Shown here piece after piece: positions 11,874 through 17,754 of a DNA stretch of 43,096 bases (positions are counted from its first letter, which is position 1; the number at the start of each line of letters is the position of its first letter). The DNA lies in the IMG/VR virus record IMGVR_UViG_3300048549_001807, positions 1-43,096 of that record; one strand, given 5' to 3'. The translations under genes were made by a program, and so were the position numbers. The DNA is from a virus. Under the pieces are notes generated by a model that was not told the origin of the DNA, made no database searches, and worked only from the letters and a program-made list of their open reading frames with translations.

Positions 11874-12367
11874 TGGCTAATCAATTTATAGATGACCTAC
11901 CTCCTTCTGATCTTGCTCCAGAATCTGATCGTTTAATTGTTCACAAAAAGAATCAGGGAACACATGCTGTCGCGGCATCATCTTTTATTCAAAATTTTTC
12001 GAGTTTAAGCTTTACTTTGCTTCCTGAAGAACGTCTTTTAAAAACTGTGGAAAATATTTCAGATGAAGAAATATCTATAAAATTACCAAATATATATTCT
12101 GCGGCAAATTCTGCATTAGTTAATTTTGAAAGTTACCCTTATTCATCTAATTCTTCATACGAGTATTCATTGCGCTTTCGGTACTACAATAATTCTAATT
12201 ATTCGGGAGGTCATCAGTTCAGGCAATCATATACGGTTAAACACAGAAGTTATATAAATGACTGGCATGATTCCCATAGAATATGGTTGCCTGTTGTAGA
12301 TGGAAGTATTTATTTAAAGTTAAGTTGTACAAATAAAATAGAAATTAAAATGCAAGGATATTCTTGA
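11873..12367 (+). CDS. Fibre-type protein, paralogue 3, 164 aa
   Basis: MANQFIDDLPPSDLAPESDR followed by LIVHKKNQGTHAVAASSF repeats the N-terminal module; the C-terminal domain is Tyr/Ser/Asn-rich and ends IEIKMQGYS. I use the ATG at 11873 that overlaps the TAA of the upstream gene (TAATG) rather than the TTG six bases earlier. The stretch RFRYYNNSNYSGGHQFR parallels KLKYFNNANFSGNGFSYNF of paralogue 1, so the similarity is not confined to the N-terminus. Confidence 0.55.
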   Translation: MANQFIDDLPPSDLAPESDRLIVHKKNQGTHAVAASSFIQNFSSLSFTLLPEERLLKTVENISDEEISIKLPNIYSAANSALVNFESYPYSSNSSYEYSLRFRYYNNSNYSGGHQFRQSYTVKHRSYINDWHDSHRIWLPVVDGSIYLKLSCTNKIEIKMQGYS

Positions 12368-12368
12368 T

Positions 12369-12527
12369 ATGCCAATACCTTCTCCTAATCCTGAAGAAAA
12401 AAACAGTGATTTTATGAATCGTTGCATGTCTTATTTATCAGACAAAAAAGAACTCAAAGATTCCAAACAAAGAGCCGCGGTTTGTTATAGTCAACTTGTT
12501 CGCAAGAAAAAATCCAAGAAAGATTAA
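12369..12527 (+). CDS. Small Cys-motif protein (F..RC....R.AVC), 52 aa
   Basis: MPIPSPNPEEKNSDFMNRCM start with the motif F-M-x-R-C-M ... K-Q-R-A-A-V-C-Y-S-Q. I know this F..RC ... QR.AVC pattern from phage head-gene neighbourhoods, where it occurs alone or appended to larger proteins; related motifs are present at 24398 and 42247 in this window. One base separates it from the upstream gene. The two Cys could bind metal or pair. It meets the minus-strand gene at 12524 tail to tail. Confidence 0.6.
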   Translation: MPIPSPNPEEKNSDFMNRCMSYLSDKKELKDSKQRAAVCYSQLVRKKKSKKD

Positions 12528-12715
12528 TTTTTTTTACTTTTTATTCTTTTTATTTCTTCGGGCAATATTTTAATAACTTTGTCTGTTTTATTTTCCATCA
12601 TTAATTCTGCTGGAGTAGACCCATTTAATTTTGCGTTTTCTGTTTTAAGCCACGAAGTAGATTGATATGAATTTAAATTTTTGCTTAATGTTTCGAGAAT
12701 AGATCTTTGCGACAT
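12524..12715 (-). CDS. Small protein resembling the MbcA/ParS/Xre antitoxin C-terminal domain, 63 aa
   Basis: The segment WLKTENAKLNGSTPAELMME followed by a Val/Ile-containing helix matches the W-L-x-x-x-N-x-x-L-x-G-x-x-P-x-E-L signature of the DUF2384 toxin-binding domain of Xre/MbcA/ParS antitoxins. It lacks a DNA-binding HTH and no partner toxin (RES domain) is adjacent. A free toxin-binding domain could neutralise a host RES-type toxin, i.e. work as an anti-defence protein; this is inference. It is read against the late genes from a GTG-TAATAT type start region. Confidence 0.55.
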   Translation of the reverse strand: MSQRSILETLSKNLNSYQSTSWLKTENAKLNGSTPAELMMENKTDKVIKILPEEIKRIKSKKN

Positions 12716-12720
12716 ACCTT

Positions 12721-12729
12721 ATATTACAC
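12721..12729 (-). promoter_or_regulatory. Late-type promoter motif GTG-TAATAT
   Basis: Minus strand GTG (12729-12727), TAATAT (12726-12721), 5 nt to the ATG at 12715. AAGG in those 5 nt could also act in ribosome binding. Confidence 0.45.
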
Positions 12730-12753
12730 ATATTTTTAGTTTTTTAAAAACAA

Positions 12754-12762
12754 GTGTATATA
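12754..12762 (+). promoter_or_regulatory. Late-type promoter motif GTG-TATATA
   Basis: GTG at 12754-12756, TATATA at 12757-12762, exactly 6 nt to the ATG at 12769; no -35 box. Divergent from the minus-strand copy at 12721. Confidence 0.55.
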
Positions 12763-12768
12763 TAGTAT

Positions 12769-13203
12769 ATGGGTCCTATTTTGAATACAATCATTGGAGC
12801 AGGAATCAAGCTGGCTTGCAATCTTATAAATGCATGGCTAGAACAAAAAAGGCAAGACCAATTAGCTTTAGCTGCAAGAGACGATAAAATGATGCAGGCT
12901 TTAATCGCTAGTCAAGAAGCAAATGCAAAGGATCCTTTTGTGAAAGTAACAAGAAGAATATTATTTATGAGTATTACTTTTACATTGTGTTTTTTGATGA
13001 TATATTATGCTATGAATCCTCATATATCTTATGACATAATAGTACCTAAAGGTGATGGTGCGAGACTCGGTTTTTTTAGCTGGATATTTGGCGCAAAAGA
13101 TTGGGAAGTGGTTCGTCTTACAGGGGGCCTTATGCTCGCTTCTTTTCTAGATTTATGTTTTATGGTTGTTGGATTTTATGCAATTCCAAGTAAAAGAAGA
13201 TGA
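12769..13203 (+). CDS. Putative holin-like membrane protein, 144 aa
   Basis: Hydrophobic/amphipathic N-terminus (residues 3-22), a charged helical linker, then two transmembrane helices (about 64-82 and 117-139) and a basic tail (SKRR). The layout and the K-D-P-F-V-K-V-T-R-R segment just before the first clear helix are similar to the three-TM holins of the GTA_holin type (D-P-x-x-R-R before a TM). It leads an overlapping set with a lipoprotein-plus-TM peptide and a membrane GAF protein, which supports a lysis role: pore formation in the inner membrane. No endolysin is seen beside it. Confidence 0.5.
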   Translation: MGPILNTIIGAGIKLACNLINAWLEQKRQDQLALAARDDKMMQALIASQEANAKDPFVKVTRRILFMSITFTLCFLMIYYAMNPHISYDIIVPKGDGARLGFFSWIFGAKDWEVVRLTGGLMLASFLDLCFMVVGFYAIPSKRR

Positions 13204-13427
13204 GATTTTTATTGTTGTTTATTAGTTTTTTATCTGGCTGTTCAAAAAAATTTATAGATAAACCTAAAAACCCCACGCAAACGGCTTCTCACAACACAAA
13301 AGAAGATGTAATATATAATATAGATGAATTACAAAAGTATGATATTAATGGGCCCTTGATATGGTTTGCTGTTATTATAGGAATCATAATGCTTTTGACA
13401 TTCTCTTCAGTATTTTTTAAGAAATGA
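13200..13427 (+). CDS. Small lipoprotein with C-terminal TM helix, unimolecular spanin candidate, 75 aa
   Basis: MRFLLLFISFLSGCSKKF: a lipoprotein signal with lipobox L-S-G-C (Cys14). Residues 15-50 are hydrophilic, and 52-72 (PLIWFAVIIGIIMLLTFSSV) form a transmembrane helix followed by KK. An outer-membrane lipid anchor combined with a C-terminal inner-membrane helix is the hallmark of u-spanins such as phage T1 gp11. The periplasmic part (about 36 residues) is much shorter than in T1, a point against it. Start overlaps the holin-like stop (ATGA), and its own stop overlaps the next start (ATGA). Confidence 0.45.
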   Translation: MRFLLLFISFLSGCSKKFIDKPKNPTQTASHNTKEDVIYNIDELQKYDINGPLIWFAVIIGIIMLLTFSSVFFKK

Positions 13428-14014
13428 GTGGAGGATTTGATATTATTAGTATGCTTGCGGGGGTTATCTCTGCAATTACCGCTGTACTCGGTATGTACTT
13501 CAAAATGAAGTATGACGAGAAAAAGAGTAAAGAATTTAACTATGATCCTTCGTTACATGATAATATCGTTTCTGCATTGGATTTTGTGATGGAAGAAACT
13601 GAAGCGGATAGAGTTTATATACTTGAATTTCATAATGGAGAGCATTACTTTTCAGGAAGAAGTCAACAAAAATTAAGCTGCACACATGAAGTGGTGAGCG
13701 AAGGAATTAGCGCTGAAAGTCATAACCTTCAAAATATTCGTATATCGAATTTCCACTGCTTAATTAAAAGTATTGCAAACGGAGACACCTTCAAGTGTCC
13801 TGAATTGCAAAAATTTAACTCGGATATAGCTTTCAAATCATTCTTGGAAAGTAAAGGCGTTAAAAGTTTATTTGCGAGACCAGTAAAAACTTTGAATGGA
13901 AAAACATTAGGCATTATAGCTTTAGAGTATGTAAAAGAAAATAGAGTGTGGAGCGAAGATGCAGAAGGCTTTGTGAGAAAACAAGCTAGGATAATTAGCG
14001 GTTATTTGATATAA
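13424..14014 (+). CDS. Membrane-anchored GAF-like domain protein, 196 aa
   Basis: N-terminal transmembrane helix (about residues 5-27: FDIISMLAGVISAITAVLGM), a basic linker, then a GAF-like fold: VYILEFHNGEHYFSGRSQQK (strand with ligand-type H-N-G), a central helix, ARPVKTLNGKTLGIIALEYV (strand-turn-strand) and a C-terminal helix. GAF domains bind small molecules or mediate signalling. Its translational coupling to the holin-like and spanin-like genes suggests that it senses something at the inner membrane, for instance to time lysis. No catalytic domain follows the sensor. Confidence 0.55.
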   Translation: MSGGFDIISMLAGVISAITAVLGMYFKMKYDEKKSKEFNYDPSLHDNIVSALDFVMEETEADRVYILEFHNGEHYFSGRSQQKLSCTHEVVSEGISAESHNLQNIRISNFHCLIKSIANGDTFKCPELQKFNSDIAFKSFLESKGVKSLFARPVKTLNGKTLGIIALEYVKENRVWSEDAEGFVRKQARIISGYLI

Positions 14015-14042
14015 TATTTTTTTTAGCTATAATAAGTATATT

Positions 14043-14402
14043 ATGGCTTTTTCTTATTGTCCCCATTGTGGTTATAAAAATATGTACTCTATGAATCCTC
14101 CTAAATTTTGCGGAGGATGTGGAGAAGGTTTAAACGTGTTGTCTGCGGCAAAAAATAGTTCAGACAAATCAACTACTCGACGCCCGCTTTCAAAAAAAGC
14201 GAGCAATATATCTATCGATGATCCAGATGGAGTAGATATATATGAAGTTCCAGAGATATCTAAATTATCATATAGCATTGAACAAGACGCGAATAAATTT
14301 AGTCTCAAAGAATTAGTTCCGCTTGATGAACTTAATGAATTTAAAGAGGATGAACCAACTGTAAAAAAGACTAAGAAACGTGGAAGACCAAGAAAATCCT
14401 AA
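14043..14402 (+). CDS. Zinc-ribbon protein with C-terminal AT-hook-like tail, 119 aa
   Basis: N-terminal C-P-H-C-G-Y ... F-C-G-G-C-G (Cys at about residues 6, 9, 23 and 26) is a zinc ribbon. The middle is low complexity and acidic (DDPDGVDIYEVPEI), and the end, TKKRGRPRKS, contains the G-R-P core of an AT-hook, which binds the minor groove of AT-rich DNA. The next gene, a sigma factor, begins inside this one (23 nt overlap), so the two are probably made together; a late-transcription cofactor is a reasonable inference. Preceded by TATAAT 9 nt before the ATG. Confidence 0.6.
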   Translation: MAFSYCPHCGYKNMYSMNPPKFCGGCGEGLNVLSAAKNSSDKSTTRRPLSKKASNISIDDPDGVDIYEVPEISKLSYSIEQDANKFSLKELVPLDELNEFKEDEPTVKKTKKRGRPRKS

Positions 14403-15123
14403 ATATAATTACGAAGACAAAGCGAAAGAAATTGATGTTGAAATAAAAAAAAGAAGGGGTAAGTGGTTTTTAGATTCGCTTGCTTGGTTCGACTTTGAGG
14501 ATGTTGAACAAATAATCAAAGCTCATATTCATAAAAAATGGGACCAATGGGATCAAAGAAGATCTCTTAAACCTTGGATCAATAAGATTATTACCAATCA
14601 AATGAAAAACATTTTGCGAAATAATTATAGCAACTTCGTGAGACCATGTTTAAACTGTCCATTTAATCAATCATGCGCGTCCAAAGATGGCGGAGAGTCT
14701 TCTCTATGCGGATTCACTAAAAGCGGTTTACAGGACTCTTCTTGTCCATTATACGCAAAATGGGAAAGAACGAAAAAATCTGCATACGAAATCAAGATGG
14801 CTCTAGCTCTCGAAAATCACTCGCACGAAGTATCTTCTATGCATGATAATAATTTTGATATAATAGATGCCCAAAAGAAATTAAATATTTATATGAAAAA
14901 AGAGTTAAGCGAAAAACAGTATCAAGTATATGAATTATTATTTGTAGAACATATGGACGAAGAAGATGTTGCAAAAAAAATGGGATACAAGACAAACGAG
15001 AAAGGAAGAAAAGCTGGATACAAACAAATTAAAAACTTAAAAAAAATGTTCAAGCAAAAAGCTCAAGAAATACTAGATCATCAAGATATTATTTGCGTTA
15101 GAGAGGGCCCTCCATGGATTTAA
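14380..15123 (+). CDS. Phage sigma70-family RNA polymerase sigma factor with Cys-rich insert, 247 aa
   Basis: Region-2-like segment at about residues 36-86 (WFDFEDVEQIIKAHIHKKWD, then RSLKPWINKIITNQMKNILR) and region-4-like HTH at 170-232 (LSEKQYQVYELLFVEHMDEE followed by DVAKKMGYKT). Between them lies a Cys-rich insert (Cys90, 93, 99, 110, 122), probably metal binding, which normal sigma factors lack. It should direct host RNA polymerase to phage late promoters. The start is a GTG at 14380 inside the zinc-ribbon gene; no ATG is available before region 2. It overlaps the next gene by 10 nt. Confidence 0.75.
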   Translation: MEDQENPKYNYEDKAKEIDVEIKKRRGKWFLDSLAWFDFEDVEQIIKAHIHKKWDQWDQRRSLKPWINKIITNQMKNILRNNYSNFVRPCLNCPFNQSCASKDGGESSLCGFTKSGLQDSSCPLYAKWERTKKSAYEIKMALALENHSHEVSSMHDNNFDIIDAQKKLNIYMKKELSEKQYQVYELLFVEHMDEEDVAKKMGYKTNEKGRKAGYKQIKNLKKMFKQKAQEILDHQDIICVREGPPWI

Positions 15124-16166
15124 CAGAAGAACAAAAACAGATTATCATTGAGCAAGCTGAAGATACTACAGACTTAACTGAATTAACAAGACTTGTTTTT
15201 CCTGAAGCAGAGAATATTGATGGCAGAAGCAAGCAAGGTAGAGCTGTAAGAAAATTTTTATCAGATAATGAAATTAATTATCAAACAAGGCATTTCGCAG
15301 GTAAAGATCCTGTCATTTTAGCTCAAGACCAAAAAGATTTTATAGATCAGTCAATTCAAGATGGTATGACTTGCTCTCAAATTGCAACCGTTCTTTTTCC
15401 TTCGGCGAGAATCACAAAAGTTGGGCAAGAGTATGTTGCAATTCACGCCTATGTGGAAAGCAATAACGAATTAACCACTCCAGCTGTCGAAAATGCAGCT
15501 TTTAGAAAATATTCTCCGCCTAAAGCTCCGAGCAAAATAATAAAAAAAATTAATGATTCCGCCCAAACAAATATTGATGAAAATAAATTAAGTATAACCG
15601 AAAAAAAGGGCGTAGAATCATTAGGAGCCTTTCTATCTTCTCCAAGATTTATTCAAGTAATTAACAACTATGATGGTCAAGAAGATCGAGATTTATTTGA
15701 GGCAGAGTTTGTTCGTGCAACTTGGGATAAGCCAGACTTAACTAGTGATGAAATTAATTTATATATTAATGTTTGTATGGATTATATTCACTTAAAAAAC
15801 ATTCAAGGCGCAATCAATAAACTTAATAGAATGTTTGATGACGCAGAAGAGCAGCAGGATCTAACTGTGCGTTTAGCAGAACTACTAAAAACAAAAAGCG
15901 AAGAATATAATCAATGCGAAAAACGAATGGAATCATTAATCCAGAAACTGCAAGGAGATAGATCAAAAAGGATTTCTTCAAAGCAGCAACAAAATGCAAA
16001 TATTCTTGCATTAGTTCAATTATTTCAAGAAGAAGAGGAAAGAGGGGTTATGCTTAAAATTGCAGAATTACAAAAAAAGGCTGCAACCGAAGAAGCTGAT
16101 CGACTTGAATCAATGCCTGACTGGAAGGCCAGGGTACTAGGCATCTCTAAAGAAGATATTGTATGA
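15114..16166 (+). CDS. Protein with two HTH-like repeats and long coiled coil, possible terminase small subunit, 350 aa
   Basis: Two similar segments, at about residues 2-56 (LTEEQKQIIIEQAEDTTDLT, then RLVFPEA) and 69-115 (LAQDQKDFIDQSIQDGMTCS, then TVLFPSA), look like duplicated helix-turn-helix units. Residues 225-335 are a long Gln/Glu-rich coiled coil. The protein is encoded upstream of the terminase large subunit, with only the beta-helix and ERCC4 genes between. DNA-binding repeats plus an oligomerisation helix suit a terminase small subunit or DNA-packaging regulator, but I see no direct family match. Ribosome site AGAGAGGG precedes the ATG. Confidence 0.45.
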   Translation: MDLTEEQKQIIIEQAEDTTDLTELTRLVFPEAENIDGRSKQGRAVRKFLSDNEINYQTRHFAGKDPVILAQDQKDFIDQSIQDGMTCSQIATVLFPSARITKVGQEYVAIHAYVESNNELTTPAVENAAFRKYSPPKAPSKIIKKINDSAQTNIDENKLSITEKKGVESLGAFLSSPRFIQVINNYDGQEDRDLFEAEFVRATWDKPDLTSDEINLYINVCMDYIHLKNIQGAINKLNRMFDDAEEQQDLTVRLAELLKTKSEEYNQCEKRMESLIQKLQGDRSKRISSKQQQNANILALVQLFQEEEERGVMLKIAELQKKAATEEADRLESMPDWKARVLGISKEDIV

Positions 16167-16840
16167 AAAAAATAGTCTTAGAGAATCAGGTTTTTTCTAG
16201 TGATGTCTGCGAGAAAACCGAAAGCAAATTTAACGGATTGAATGCGTTAGGTTTCAGCTGGAGACCTGGTCAGGAAATGTTTTCTCTAGAAATAAAGTCT
16301 TGCAAAATTGACGGCTTGGGCGTTGCCGAGGGATTAAAGTTATCTTTCTGTAGAAATGTAAAAGTGATCGACTCAACTATAATCGGCGGCTATGAAGATT
16401 GCGTGGACATCGTGAGAGGCGAAAACATAACATTTGAAAATTGTGACTTTATCGCAAACAGCGGCACAAAGCAACATATAACCTGTAAATGTGGCGCAAA
16501 AAATATAGTATTCAAGAATTGCAATTTCATTGGGTCTTTCCGTAATTGGTGGGATGGAGCATGTATAGACCTCGGTAACTGGGGAGATTATGACGATGTG
16601 GATCGACCAAAAGTTAGAGGCGTATCAATTATAAATTGCAAATTAAAAAATGTAATGTTCCCGATTTTATATAGACGCTTATATTCAAACACTCCTAGAG
16701 TTAAATCTTCGAGCGGTTTTGGTCTCAGGGTTCCGAACATATTTGTGAAAATATTTTGGCTTCTACAAAGAAAAGAGTTGATAGGTAAGCGTAGAAGGTT
16801 TCCCGAGAATTGGTTAAAAGTATATGATTTTGAGCTATGA
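16163..16840 (+). CDS. Right-handed parallel beta-helix protein, 225 aa
   Basis: Successive rungs such as NVKVIDSTIIGG, NITFENCDFIAN, NIVFKNCNFIGS and GVSIINCKLKNV show the short-strand, Asn/Cys-ladder pattern of pectate-lyase-like beta-helices; Y-E-D-C-V-D-I resembles the G-x-D-D/C loops of that fold. The last about 45 residues are basic and hydrophobic (FVKIFWLLQRKELIGKRRRF). Such proteins are often fibre or depolymerase domains, yet this one is embedded in the packaging operon with ATGA overlaps on both sides. No obvious catalytic triad can be assigned. Confidence 0.6.
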   Translation: MKKIVLENQVFSSDVCEKTESKFNGLNALGFSWRPGQEMFSLEIKSCKIDGLGVAEGLKLSFCRNVKVIDSTIIGGYEDCVDIVRGENITFENCDFIANSGTKQHITCKCGAKNIVFKNCNFIGSFRNWWDGACIDLGNWGDYDDVDRPKVRGVSIINCKLKNVMFPILYRRLYSNTPRVKSSSGFGLRVPNIFVKIFWLLQRKELIGKRRRFPENWLKVYDFEL

Positions 16841-17754
16841 ATAATTGTAAAATATGTGGTCAAAGTTTTGAGTCAGAAAAAAAGCTGCACATGCATCTGC
16901 GCTCTCACAAAATAACTTTAGCAGAATACTATACAAAATACTTTCCTAGAAATAATTTATTAACTGGAGATCCATTGCCTTTTAAAAACAAAGAGAATTA
17001 TTTCGACAGAGATTTTTCAAACAGAAAACAACTACTTCAATGGTGCCAAGAAAATCAGGGTGAAAAAGTAAAAAGCTATATCTTGAAAATCTTAAAACAA
17101 AGAATACAAAATAAAGAATTAAGTTTTGGTCCATCACATATAGAACTATCTACAAGTCAACTACCAACTATAGATTTATATAAAGAATATTTTGGATCAT
17201 ATAGTACGGCTTGTGAATTGTGCGGAGTAAAACCTTTGTTTGGTGCTGGATTGCCAGAAACATGGAGCGAAGAGGTTGATGAAAATATAAAAATATTTAT
17301 AGACACAAGAGAACGACAACCTTTGTCATTCAAAAATTCGGAGTCACTAAAATTAGACTTTGGAGATTACGCTGTAGGCCAAGAGCATTACGCCTATACA
17401 TATGTCGACAGAAAAAGCGAAACAGATTTTAAATCCACGCTTAGCAAAAATAATTTAGAGCGTTTTGAAGCAGAGCTGCAAAGAACAAAAGATTTCGATA
17501 GCTACTTGTTTGTAGTTACCGAAACAGACATGTCAACAATGGAGAAAAGAAATCGGTGGTCACCTCACACATCAAATATGAAATACATTTATCACAACAT
17601 GAGAGTATTGGCTCATAAATTTGCAGGAAATTGTCAATTTATTTTTACAGGCGGAAGAAAACAATCAGAAAAATTAATACCCAAATTATTGACAATGGGC
17701 AAAAGTTTATGGAACGTAGATCTTCAATACTACATAAATAAAAAAATAATATAA
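16837..17754 (+). CDS. C2H2 zinc finger plus ERCC4-type nuclease, 305 aa
   Basis: Residues 4-24 form a classical C2H2 finger (C4-x2-C7-x12-H20-x3-H24). Residues 152-285 contain an ERCC4/XPF-type nuclease core: IFIDTRER (153-160), FGDYAVG with Asp177, and V-D-R-K-S-E-T-D (Asp191, Lys193, Asp197), i.e. the GD...ERKxxxD motif with Asp in place of the first Glu, followed by FEAELQR. It should cut branched or flap DNA. Position directly before the terminase (TAATG overlap) suggests that it trims replication intermediates for packaging. Confidence 0.75.
   Translation: MNNCKICGQSFESEKKLHMHLRSHKITLAEYYTKYFPRNNLLTGDPLPFKNKENYFDRDFSNRKQLLQWCQENQGEKVKSYILKILKQRIQNKELSFGPSHIELSTSQLPTIDLYKEYFGSYSTACELCGVKPLFGAGLPETWSEEVDENIKIFIDTRERQPLSFKNSESLKLDFGDYAVGQEHYAYTYVDRKSETDFKSTLSKNNLERFEAELQRTKDFDSYLFVVTETDMSTMEKRNRWSPHTSNMKYIYHNMRVLAHKFAGNCQFIFTGGRKQSEKLIPKLLTMGKSLWNVDLQYYINKKII

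Noticed and set aside
10864-12367. Diversity-generating retroelement acting on the fibre paralogues
   Set aside because: No reverse transcriptase and no template/variable repeat pair with adenine-specific differences were found in the window.
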